Positions 11,555 through 19,667 of a stretch of DNA of 64,000 nt are shown here, in pieces. Both the position numbers and the translations under genes were made by a program. Position 1 is the stretch's first letter; the number at the start of each line of letters is the position of its first letter. Origin of the DNA: Solen grandis (lineage: Eukaryota; Mollusca; Bivalvia; Adapedonta; Solenidae); contig CM037785.1 of NCBI GenBank assembly GCA_021229015.1, forward strand, positions 34,645,062-34,709,061. The letters run 5' to 3'. A model generated the notes under the pieces. It made no database searches. It saw nothing but the letters and a program-made list of their open reading frames with translations, and was not told the DNA's origin.

Positions 11555-11907
11555 ATTTTCCGAATGATTTCACCAGCAAGAGGTATAATTGTTTTGGCTA
11601 AGAGTGGTGCAAGTGCCAGCAGGGGTAGAAAACCACCTTTCTGATTGAGAATGATTTTCTTTTTTCGAACTGATACTTTCTTGGTCGCTAACTGTCGGAG
11701 CTGTTGTCTCTTAGAATGCAATCGACGCTTCTGAGCCTCTGACAGTGGTACGTTGCCTTTTAAAATGTTGTGACAACATTCAGCAATACAATCTACCAAT
11801 TCTTTTGGTGCTTCTTGAATAATCTTCTTTCGAAATTTGGGTGAGGCTTCTGTCAAAGCAAGCAACATTTTGCCATGTTTGCGAACGAGTGGTTGTTTGC
11901 ACTTCAT
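11551..11907 (-). CDS. Polinton core-like protein with GGFL motif (adenovirus pX-like)
   Basis: 118 residues, strongly basic in the middle (QKRRLHSKRQQLRQLATKK), followed by NQKGGFLPLL and a hydrophobic tail (LALAPLLAKTIIPLAGEII). Such proteins are ubiquitous in adintovirus/Polinton gene sets and have been compared to the adenovirus core peptide pX/mu; DNA condensation or membrane interaction is likely. A TATA box overlapping the upstream stop (11941-11949) predicts transcription starting about 12 bases before this ATG. Its basic block resembles that of the next gene upstream, suggesting paralogy. Confidence 0.7.
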   Translation of the reverse strand: MKCKQPLVRKHGKMLLALTEASPKFRKKIIQEAPKELVDCIAECCHNILKGNVPLSEAQKRRLHSKRQQLRQLATKKVSVRKKKIILNQKGGFLPLLALAPLLAKTIIPLAGEIIRKI

Positions 11908-11940
11908 GATGACAAATGATGATGAAATGTTTGGTCTCTT

Positions 11941-11949
11941 TTATTTATA
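11941..11949 (-). promoter_or_regulatory. TATA box overlapping a stop codon
   Basis: The minus strand reads TATAAATAA. It contains the TAA stop of the 299-residue core-like gene and lies 34-42 bases upstream of the next ATG (11907). The expected start of transcription is about 11919, giving a short leader. Confidence 0.6.
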
Positions 11950-12840
11950 CCACTGTTGAAGGGCTTGTAAAGCGATATTGCCAGCACTACTCAGTGGTCC
12001 TGAATTTCTCATCGCAGTAACGGCAGTAGGTAATGGGGAATGGAGACTTGGGATTGGTGAAAATCTTGATGATGATGATGATGAGGAACGCCCACTTGAA
12101 GAATTGGAAAGGTCAAACAATTGTCGTCGAACTGTAGGGTTTGGTGAAACCGTCATTGATCCTTGTGGTGTAGCCAACCCAGACCTCATCGAACTTCTAT
12201 TAGAACGGGGAGTAGATGAGGTCAGTGGAGAGAATTGGGCCACAAGTGGTGATGCTTTGGATGATGTCCCTGATGTAACATCACGTCGAATCAGTATGGG
12301 GGACACTTTTGGTGTTCCAGTTGATACAGAGCGTTTTCTTCTTACAGTGACAAATCGATCATGAGGCAATGTCTGCTTCTTCCTTGTTTGTTTCCTTACT
12401 GGTGACTTGCGTTTGGTTGGCTGTTTTCGTGGTTGTTGTCGTGACCGTTTCCTGGCTGGTGACTTTCGTTTGGGTGGTTGTTTTCTTGCTACTGGACCAA
12501 ATTTTCTCACAGCTTTGGTCCCGTTCCATCGAAGCAGTGTACGAATGATGGTGCCCCCAAGGAAACCTCCACCACCAGGTTTTAAAATAAGTTGTCGTTT
12601 TGTGGCCAGATCCACATGTTGATCAGCTAACTGTCTTAAAATGTCTTTGTTGCGTTCCATAAAATTCATCGTCTGTTTTGCCACGGTTACTTTTTTCTCT
12701 AAGATGAGTCGTGCAGCTAAGGTGAACCATTTCACCATCTCTGTTAATCCTGATTCTACCAGCTCTTGTCGTTTCGTTGGGTTCTTTTCCCGACTCAACG
12801 ATTCTAGAGCTTTGATCACTGTATGTGGTGTGTTTTCCAT
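11941..12840 (-). CDS. Arginine/lysine-rich core-like protein with GGGFLGG motif
   Basis: 299 residues. A helical N-terminal domain (1-85) ends in RQLADQHVDLATKRQLILKP and a glycine-rich GGGGFLGG turn. Then comes a protamine-like stretch (about 118-155) with two copies of a RKQPxKRKSPxRK repeat, and a long Ser/Thr/Pro-rich tail with a polyserine run near 255. Its composition suggests packaging of DNA in the virion, like adenovirus core proteins; this is inferred. The N-terminal block aligns by eye with the smaller GGFL gene downstream. The stop codon is part of the TATA box of that gene. The promoter for this gene overlaps the ATPase stop. Confidence 0.65.
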   Translation of the reverse strand: MENTPHTVIKALESLSREKNPTKRQELVESGLTEMVKWFTLAARLILEKKVTVAKQTMNFMERNKDILRQLADQHVDLATKRQLILKPGGGGFLGGTIIRTLLRWNGTKAVRKFGPVARKQPPKRKSPARKRSRQQPRKQPTKRKSPVRKQTRKKQTLPHDRFVTVRRKRSVSTGTPKVSPILIRRDVTSGTSSKASPLVAQFSPLTSSTPRSNRSSMRSGLATPQGSMTVSPNPTVRRQLFDLSNSSSGRSSSSSSSRFSPIPSLHSPLPTAVTAMRNSGPLSSAGNIALQALQQWYK

Positions 12841-12883
12841 GGTAGGTGTATCCTTAATGATGATCGGGTGTCATGTTCCTATC

Positions 12884-12891
12884 ATTTTATA
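12884..12891 (-). promoter_or_regulatory. TATA box overlapping the ATPase stop codon
   Basis: The minus strand reads TATAAAAT and includes the ATPase TAA stop (12887-12889). It lies about 44-51 bases upstream of the ATG at 12840, at the right distance for a leader of about 20 bases. Confidence 0.6.
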
Positions 12892-13537
12892 CTGTAGTGT
12901 AGACGATCGGTCCTCGATCTTCACCTGTTACCCACCGATGGAACACATCTGTTCTTAAACGATTCTGGTCGGGTGTTCTTGGATGAAAGTCAATGATAAG
13001 ATATCCATGAGGTGTAGAGGTTGCATCTTGATACGCCATCACCAAATGGGGTAGTTGTATTTGGTTCGCAAGTGTTTTGATCTGGCCTTTATCTCTTGTG
13101 TTTTGAAATAATACCATGTAGTGTGCATTCAAGCTGATGGTACGACTAGCCTTGGATTGTTGGAACATGTTTTGTGTGATGTAAATGACAGTGGCATTTC
13201 TATGGTGTCCCTTTCGCGTGAACCATAATTTAATTTTCTCCTCATCTTTTTCTCCTAACATAACATCAAATATGACGAGGTGTGGTAAGGTTGTATCGTC
13301 TACTATCTCTTCATCATCCTCAGGGATACCCTGAATGAATTTGATAGCTTCACGTTCTTGTAACTGTGCGTAGGCACTTTGCCATTCTTTGTAACACCAG
13401 ACGATGCGTTGTGGTACCACATGAAATAAATCGGTTTTGTACTCAATAAGTTTTTTTACAAATTGAGTTTTTCCTGAACCACTTGGCCCTGAGATGAAAA
13501 TGTTACTAGGATGTTGAAAAAGTAAACTACTTTCCAT
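12887..13537 (-). CDS. DNA-packaging ATPase (FtsK/HerA-type, Polinton A32-like)
   Basis: 216 residues from the chosen start MESSLLFQHP. The frame is open upstream to 13615, but a TATA box at 13581-13588 lies in that extension and predicts transcription from about 13558, favouring 13537. Walker A is GPSGSGKT at about residues 17-24. The Walker B region reads LVIFDVML, where the second acidic residue expected after Asp is Val. The QN sensor-like motif is VIYITQNMF. It would drive genome translocation into capsids. The capsid genes are absent here, so the function is presumably orphaned. The stop TAA forms part of the next gene's TATA box. Confidence 0.88.
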   Translation of the reverse strand: MESSLLFQHPSNIFISGPSGSGKTQFVKKLIEYKTDLFHVVPQRIVWCYKEWQSAYAQLQEREAIKFIQGIPEDDEEIVDDTTLPHLVIFDVMLGEKDEEKIKLWFTRKGHHRNATVIYITQNMFQQSKASRTISLNAHYMVLFQNTRDKGQIKTLANQIQLPHLVMAYQDATSTPHGYLIIDFHPRTPDQNRLRTDVFHRWVTGEDRGPIVYTTV

Positions 13538-13580
13538 GATGGTCCAAGAAATAATAACAGCATTGACATGACAACATTTT

Positions 13581-13588
13581 ATTTTATA
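13581..13588 (-). promoter_or_regulatory. TATA box for the packaging ATPase gene
   Basis: The minus strand reads TATAAAAT, 44 bases upstream of the ATG at 13537. This position argues against use of the longer in-frame extension to 13615. Confidence 0.55.
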
Positions 13589-13622
13589 CATCATAGCAAA
13601 TAAACACTTGAACAAACATCAG

Positions 13623-13880
13623 TCAAAAATGTAAACTATGACACACATCATGAATCAGTCTTTCTTTATACATCATCCATTCCGGCAATATCATGGTATA
13701 TCCCATAGCATTTAAAGCCATGCACACTTCGTCAAACAGTTCCTCGGATTGTCTTAACGCCTGTTCTGATTGAATTCCAAGTACACGCACAGCCAACAAC
13801 ACAGCTCTACGCCATGGATTCCGAATTGGAGTTATGTTTTTTTCCTGTAGTGAAGTATTTCCCATGTTTTGACTTCTCAT
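13623..13880 (-). CDS. Small unidentified ORF of the Polinton cluster
   Basis: 85 residues; begins MRSQNMGNTS and overlaps the stop of the upstream gene by ATGA, so it is likely translated from the same mRNA. The central part (WRRAVLLAVRVLGIQSEQAL) is helical and partly hydrophobic, followed by SEELFDEVCMALNAMG. I do not recognise the family. Its support is the open frame, the tight overlap and its position between two retained genes. Confidence 0.5.
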   Translation of the reverse strand: MRSQNMGNTSLQEKNITPIRNPWRRAVLLAVRVLGIQSEQALRQSEELFDEVCMALNAMGYTMILPEWMMYKERLIHDVCHSLHF

Positions 13881-14497
13881 TCGTCTTGCAAGTACTCTGC
13901 GTAGTATCTTATTTTGTAGGTGTCCCAGAGGGATTCGTCTCCCAACTCAAACCTTTCTAAGTTGTTGAAATTGGGATCTTGAAAGAACTGTTCACTAGGA
14001 TTTGGCCTCGTTTGTTTGAATATTGCGCTGCACTGTTTACCAAAAATGTTAAACACTTGTTCACAAGTGATAGGTTCTGGAGTCAGTAAAATGGCACGTA
14101 TATCCTCTGGTGTGTCGTTCCGGTGGTTAATCGCAAATCTGAGATACATACGCTCATCAAAACGGTTCAGTTTCTCCACTGTATCAATGTTTAGGGTATC
14201 AATGTATATGTACCACACGTCAGAGATCAGGTTGCGTAGCAGGTTGTAAATGGCAAAAATCCGTTGAAAGACCACACTTTTATAGCTGATTGGAAGATTA
14301 CGCCCTCGTACATCACTAAACATAACATAAACTTGGTTTAAACAAGAGGAATCCTTCATCGTCTGGTGAATTATTCTGTTTCCAACGCGCTGTGCCCAAG
14401 TAAAAAATAACTCGTTGCAAAATGCAGCAGGTTTCTTATTAGCTTCAACGAGATGTCTGTAGATCATCTGTTGCATTTCTACTGGTAGAGTGTTCAT
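13877..14497 (-). CDS. F-box-like N-terminus protein, function unknown
   Basis: 206 residues starting MNTLPVEMQQMIYRHL, which resembles an F-box opening (LPxEM--xIYxxL). The rest is helical with no recognised domain (FFTWAQRVGN, VYVMFSDVRG, RYYAEYLQDE). The frame is open further upstream into the polymerase C-terminus, but that part only shadows the polymerase. The ATG at 14497 falls 62 bases after the polymerase stop and is preferred. If a real F-box, it would recruit an SCF ubiquitin ligase; that is inference from about 15 residues. Confidence 0.6.
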   Translation of the reverse strand: MNTLPVEMQQMIYRHLVEANKKPAAFCNELFFTWAQRVGNRIIHQTMKDSSCLNQVYVMFSDVRGRNLPISYKSVVFQRIFAIYNLLRNLISDVWYIYIDTLNIDTVEKLNRFDERMYLRFAINHRNDTPEDIRAILLTPEPITCEQVFNIFGKQCSAIFKQTRPNPSEQFFQDPNFNNLERFELGDESLWDTYKIRYYAEYLQDE

Positions 14498-14558
14498 CGT
14501 GAATCTCCGTATGTTTCCACCACCGTTCAGGCTATGCACACGACCACAAGCCAACTGG

Positions 14559-17500
14559 TTATGACGGTTGGTAACCGTACGGCACTGTCTTATATTTGTC
14601 CACGACCACGCGTTTTGTATACACTGAGCGGAACGTCTTGGTCTGTGTCTCACTGATCACTTTGCGATTTCTATGTCTCTTGATTCGGGATTCATATTCG
14701 ATGACTGTCTTGTAATGTTTGCGATCTTGTACACAGTTGACCATAGTCTTAAAATTGACTTTCTGACTAGCATTGTAATCCAAAGTGATGCCTTTTACTT
14801 TGCATTTCTGATGTCGATTTCCTTTTTCATCGATATATTCATACCCATAGTTTTTTGGCCCTAATGCCACGAATTTGACAATGCGTCCATGTGGTACTTC
14901 ATCTGTCCACTTTCCCAACTGGCTCTCTTCGATTGGAATGTTGTACTGGTCAGGGTCATAGATGTACATACAACTGTCTGTGTCAAAATACAATACCCGA
15001 TCTCCAAGTTTTTCCAACTGGGTGTAAAGTTCAAGTCGAGCATAGGACGTAACGAAGGCAGCTACCACTGGATTTGAAGATGAATGGGGCTGTGTTGCGT
15101 CTGTTTCATCCGAGTAATTCACCAACATGAAGTTGTCATGATCGAAAATCTCGGCAAACTGCACAGTGACATGACGGTCGGATAGTAGGTCATACAACCG
15201 GTTCACCTTAGTCACATACTCGGTTTTGGTTTGAACATTGTTTTGTGCATTCTTACCCCACAAACAGTTCAACATGGTTTTGGCAAACGCTCTTTTTCCT
15301 TTGTTCTTTTTAACGTTGTCGAGCCAGATACCCTCTATCTGAAAGTAATTCTGTTTAAAGCGGGCTTCATCATCTTCTGTTTTTACCCAATTAGGATAAC
15401 CACTTGCTTCTTGTTTCAATTTCAAGTATTTGTTAATATACTGTTTATACACATCTTTACTCCATGCGTCCCAGTGCCAGATGTGGAAGACGTCTACCAA
15501 TTGGTATCCTACCTCAAGAGCTTTGGCTATTTCCACATGGGTCCAGGTACCTGTCAACATGCGTTTGTACAGAGTGTGATTGCATTTTTCACACTCTTCC
15601 TCAGCACAGGTACGGCACAGTGTAAAGATCATTTTCTTGTTACAGTGAATAGGTAGGACTGGTAGCCACAGGTCTTGTGGTGGCAATACACGACATTTGA
15701 TGAGTCCCTTGTACATTCCAATGTTGTTTATATCAATCATCTCTTGGCTTAAGATGTCGGGATGTCCCACGGGGTATGTTTTGTACTTGTTCACGAATGG
15801 ATACAGTGAGCAAATGTCAGCATACTTAATTTCTTCCTTGGTGGTTGTATCCACTTCATGGTATAATTGAACGGCATTGGTTCGTCCACCAAACAAAGCA
15901 TAGGTTCTTGGAAGGGAAAGAAACGGTTCACAGTATCTCTGTATTCTGGTTCAATCTTGCATTTCTGATCAAAGTCACATTCCCACATTACAACTGTGTT
16001 GTAACCTTGTTGAGACAAGTCTTTCAACCGAAAAGTTGTGGCATTGTATAACTGCTCCATAGTTTGAAGTGTGTAACCGTTCACACTGTCTCTCCTTGGG
16101 TAACATTTTGGACATCCGTGTGTCCAGCACCCCATGAATTCGTATACGGTGTTCGTCTCTTTGTGGAATCCGTCAACGTAATAGGGTCCAATTTGTACTT
16201 CACCTCCATTTAATGCATGGCGAATGTGCTTATTCTCAATGGAAGCAGTTGTTTCTATCCAACGAATCCCTTTGATTGAGTATCGAGTTTTGTTTGGATA
16301 TCCGGCATCAGAGATTACAGCCAAGGTCTTTGGAGGCATTGAATTTTTACGCCAAGCTTTGTTGCACACTTGAGCTAGAGTGGTCGCTTCCAGGAACGGA
16401 TCAATTTGGTCACTGACCAACAGTTCTTTCCTAAACTCTGCACAACCTCGTCTCAAGATGTCCACATCTGATTTGCAGTACTTTTGCATTTCTAACTGAA
16501 AGTGAAACACAGCCTTTTGTGCCACTTTTGCATTATACCATTTCAGAAACGCTTCTCTCTTGTCAGGTTTCATGCTGTCGGGTCTGTAAAAATGTACGGG
16601 GAGATAGTCTCCAATGTAGTCTTGGTATTCATCCGTGTTGGCATAAAATGGAAACCATCCTTTTGCCATCTCAGTCAATCCAAACGTGTCGGGGAAATCG
16701 GACAAAGGCATGTTGAGAAAACTCAGTGAGTCGATGAATCTCACTTGATGGGCTTTCATCATTAGAATTTTGCTTCCATTCATGATCAATTTTGGTTTGG
16801 TTGTATCATGTGTCAGTAAGTGCCTCAAAATAAACTGTGCATCGTATCCTTGTGAGTTGTGAGCAATCACTGTCGTACCTTTGTGACTGGGTTGAAACAG
16901 CCATGCACAAAATTCTGACAAAGTGTTGTTACCACGAAATATTTTTTCTCTAGGCTCATCCACAGCTTCGCATTTCTGACACGGGTTTTTCATGGATTGA
17001 CACATACAGTCTCCACAAGCACGTTGAGCAACACAAAAGTTTGGTATATGTTCACCCAAATCAAATCGACACTCAAAGTCAAAGAAGATGAAAGGTACAG
17101 TCGGTGACTTCATGTTCTCTGGTTCTTTGTACGTGGGGATATAACAATGATGTTCTGCATCCACAACTTTCTTGCAATACTTGCATTTTTTAGTGCCAGG
17201 ACAGAGATGGTTCTTCTTTGTACCCACAACCATTTGACCACAGGTCTTGCATTGCCATACACTTTCACAGATGTTTTTTTTGTAGATTTTCCTGGTTTCG
17301 CTTTGTGCTGATCAAAACATTTCTGACTATGAAATGTTCTACCACAGTGACCACATGGAAAGAATCCTTCTTTTGGGCATAGTGTCAAGGCGTAACACAG
17401 ACAAATATTCTTACACCAGTGAGCTTCTCTGTTGTTATAACCGTAGTTACAGTGTTCACAGAAGTAGCTGCATCCCAGGAAACCAGTGATTGATGTAATG

Positions 17501-18339
17501 CAATCATAATGTTTATCATGATGATAAATGTGAATCACTTTGCTTTTGTCTGTCAGAGGTGGGTGATTGAACAACACGTCCATTTTCTCAAATTGTGGCC
17601 ACACTTTGATCACATAGTCTGGATAAAGGTGGGCTTGAATCTTCTTGTATTCTTCTATACCACAAGGCTGATTTGGACTAATGCCCACACTATCTAACAA
17701 TGTCTTGGCTTTGAAGAAATTTTGCAGATTGTCTCATCAAATTCCATCGCTTCTTCCAGGCTGTATCGTCCGTTTTATTGAGTTTACATATCCCTACCAC
17801 AATTGATCGTGCCAAACACATACTGTCGTGAACATTGTCTATCTTTATCATACTTCGTTTGACTTTGGACATGTTCTCAATGCTTAGGTGCGATCCAAAC
17901 GTTCTTTTTGTTCTTCCACCTCCCTCGGGCATAATGACATGTGTCATTTCTAACTGGAGATTCCCGTCATGAATCTCAAACTTGTGGTTGCTTTGTGATA
18001 CTTTCTCTATTTCGTTCAACAGCGTATCTCCTGAAATGTGTGTTGCATTCCCGAATGGAATGTGGATACCAAATGCTAGGTCAGGATGATTTATGGAGAT
18101 ACGAATTTGATCGTTGTCATTGACCCGTGCTTCTCTTTCACCATGTCATTGAAAAGTTGATGTGTAAATTCAAACGGTTTTTTATATCTTTCAAATGTAA
18201 CATCGTACACGTGGCCATTCGTTTTAAACTTTCTTGAAGTTCTCTGTGACCGTGGCTGTATGGAATAATATTCCCGTATATCACTCTTGGTCTTTTTTGC
18301 AGGTGGCTCATCATCGCTGCTTTCTTCACTACTCGACAT
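14559..18339 (-). pseudogene. Protein-primed family B DNA polymerase (Polinton PolB), four frameshifts
   Basis: The coding capacity is about 1240 residues, in five frame segments switching near 18120, 17720, 17275 (in an A8 run) and 15890. Motifs seen: a Cys-rich zinc-binding-like region (about 17350-17500); exonuclease motifs FDFECR (near 17075), AHNSQGYDAQF (16832-16864) and YCKSDVDIL (about 16455-16480); polymerase motif A DICSLYP (near 15815), motif B KTMLNCLWG (about 15250-15280), motif C YFDTDS (about 14965-14990) and KNYGYEY (about 14840-14860). The C-terminus ends in a TVPYGY-type tail, typical of the family. Catalytic residues survive but the gene is broken. It would replicate the linear genome from a protein primer. 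Confidence 0.92.
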
Positions 18340-18368
18340 CGTTGTGATTATAAGTAAGTGAGCAAAGC

Positions 18369-18414
18369 TTTTTTATACATCTAAGCTCCGCCCACCTGAT
18401 CTCAGACCTATAAA
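18369..18414. promoter_or_regulatory. Compact bidirectional promoter between PolB and the zinc-knuckle gene
   Basis: A minus-strand TATAAAAAA (18369-18377) serves the polymerase ATG at 18339. A plus-strand TATAAA (18409-18414) serves the zinc-knuckle gene. Between them is a single GC box, CCGCCC (18388-18393). Predicted starts are near 18347 (-) and 18439 (+), the latter within TCATCACTCTC, an initiator-like sequence. Confidence 0.6.
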
Positions 18415-18474
18415 GTGCGGTGTGACCCGTCCACTTCATCACTCTCAAACCTGATTCAGACTGCTCTGTTCAGA

Positions 18475-19017
18475 ATGACCTGCAATACATTTGAGTTCTG
18501 GGTGAAAGGACAACTACAAGCTATCAGTGACAAGCTGATCAGACTAGAAACAGAAAGACAAGTGACATGCTACCGCTGTCAGGAAAAGGGGCATTATGCA
18601 TCGGCATGTACGAAGAAAGCTTCAACACCTCAAACAGTACGGGTGTGTTACCGTTGTCATGAACCGGGACATTTTGTTTCTAATTGCCCAAAACCTACAG
18701 TGTGCTACAGTTGTCACGAACTAGGCCACTTTGCATCCGCTTGTCCTAAGAAAGGGATGAATAGTACTGTACCTACAGTAAACGCACAGGTGGACAGTGA
18801 AATGCAGAAAATGGACGTAGTTGAGACAGTGCCACAGACGGACAGTGATGTTGAGCTACTAGAGACTGTCTCTGAGTTGGAGAAACCTACCGTAAAACCC
18901 AAGAAACGCAAGAGAAGCGTCAACACATGCATCGTGTGTCCTGAGCCTCACCCATCAACAAGCAATACAGAGTGTAACCGACCAGCTAAGAAGCGAAAAA
19001 TGACATTTGAACATTAG
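18475..19017 (+). CDS. Three-zinc-knuckle (CCHC) nucleic-acid-binding protein
   Basis: 180 residues from MTCNTFEFWV. An ATG at 18415 is in frame but overlaps the TATA box and lies before the predicted transcription start, so 18475 is preferred. Three C-x2-C-x4-H-x4-C knuckles follow a short helical segment: CYRCQEKGHYASAC, CYRCHEPGHFVSNC and CYSCHELGHFASAC. A linker rich in Asp, Glu and Val leads to a nuclear-localisation-like KPKKRKR and a final Cys pair. The knuckles resemble cellular CNBP and retroviral nucleocapsid. Likely single-stranded nucleic-acid binding. Divergent from the polymerase; a polyadenylation signal follows at 19114. Confidence 0.8.
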   Translation: MTCNTFEFWVKGQLQAISDKLIRLETERQVTCYRCQEKGHYASACTKKASTPQTVRVCYRCHEPGHFVSNCPKPTVCYSCHELGHFASACPKKGMNSTVPTVNAQVDSEMQKMDVVETVPQTDSDVELLETVSELEKPTVKPKKRKRSVNTCIVCPEPHPSTSNTECNRPAKKRKMTFEH

Positions 19018-19113
19018 ACTTGAAAAAAACAAAGTTGTGTTATGTTCATTATTTGCTGTATGACGCACGTTTAATTCATTGTTACTGTATGACACATGTT
19101 TGTTGTTAAACAC

Positions 19114-19119
19114 AATAAA
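19114..19119 (+). terminator. Polyadenylation signal of the zinc-knuckle gene
   Basis: AATAAA about 100 bases after the stop at 19017, followed by an A run. Confidence 0.6.
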
Positions 19120-19169
19120 AAAAAATCATATGACAATTGTATTAGTTATCCTTTCTACATCATTGTAAT

Positions 19170-19185
19170 GGTCCTGAAAAGGACC
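19170..19185. other. Hairpin with GAAA loop between two convergent 3' ends
   Basis: GGTCCT-GAAA-AGGACC is a perfect 6-bp stem with a GNRA-type loop. It lies between the polyadenylation signals of the zinc-knuckle gene (+) and the LYPxL gene (-). Confidence 0.5.
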
Positions 19186-19189
19186 GTTA

Positions 19190-19195
19190 TTTATT
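19190..19195 (-). terminator. Polyadenylation signal of the LYPxL gene
   Basis: The minus strand reads AATAAA, ten bases after the stop at 19205. Confidence 0.55.
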
Positions 19196-19204
19196 GAGAA
19201 GTGT

Positions 19205-19420
19205 CTAGCACTCACTCAAATACAAATACCGCCAGTAATGCCTGCTGGCTTCTGGATATGCCAGGTAAAACCCTGACAAATCCGGGTACAATGGCAAAGG
19301 GGGTAAACTCGGGTACAAGTTGACACCCTCTTCCTTTATACCCTCTTCCTTGACTTCTACTTTCTTCTCCTTTCGTAACGCCTTCCTTGCACGTCGGAAT
19401 AACTTACGAAGGAAATTCAT
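19205..19420 (-). CDS. Small basic protein with two LYPxL late-domain-like motifs
   Basis: 71 residues from MNFLRKLFRRARKALRKEKK, a cationic amphipathic N-terminus. An acidic/basic linker follows, then NLYPSLPPLPLYPDLSGFY, carrying LYPSL and LYPDL. The frame is open upstream to 19498 without an early ATG; a TATA sequence at 19454-19460 predicts a start near 19430, and the ATG at 19420 has a good context (ACCATGA). If an upstream ATG at 19447 were used, a hydrophobic segment would be added. LYPxL peptides bind ALIX of the ESCRT machinery in retroviral budding. The role here is inferred. Confidence 0.6.
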   Translation of the reverse strand: MNFLRKLFRRARKALRKEKKVEVKEEGIKEEGVNLYPSLPPLPLYPDLSGFYLAYPEASRHYWRYLYLSEC

Positions 19421-19453
19421 GGTGAAGAATGAATACATACACAGCATTACACA

Positions 19454-19460
19454 ATTTATA
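19454..19460 (-). promoter_or_regulatory. TATA box of the LYPxL gene
   Basis: The minus strand reads TATAAAT, about 34-40 bases before the ATG at 19420. It supports the shorter start. Confidence 0.45.
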
Positions 19461-19479
19461 GTCAAGAAAAAGTAGGTTA

Positions 19480-19615
19480 GTAGGTCAATCCACCCCAAAA
19501 TGTCAAGGCCGAAGACAATGCTATCTAACTCAGGTCAAGGTCGAACTTGATTTATTGGATGAAAAAATAACGTTCTCTGATTGGTGTGCGCCAACACAAG
19601 AAAGTAGGTCAATCC
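19480..19615. promoter_or_regulatory. Repeated AGGTCA half-sites between divergent viral genes
   Basis: The 12-mer GTAGGTCAATCC occurs at 19480-19491 and 19604-19615. A third site, AGGTCAAGGTCG, is at 19532-19543. AGGTCA is the nuclear-receptor half-site. The second 12-mer ends six bases before a TATAAAA box. Confidence 0.4.
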
Positions 19616-19620
19616 GGTAC

Positions 19621-19627
19621 TATAAAA
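19621..19627 (+). promoter_or_regulatory. TATA box of the rightmost ORF
   Basis: TATAAAA 47 bases upstream of the ATG at 19668, predicting a leader of about 17 bases. Confidence 0.6.
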
Positions 19628-19667
19628 CAGTGCACATACTCTATACTTTATTATTCATGATTGAAAC

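Noticed and set aside
17270..17285. Programmed ribosomal frameshift at the A8 run of PolB
   Set aside because: Three further frame breaks in the same gene lack slippery sequences; decay or sequencing error is simpler.
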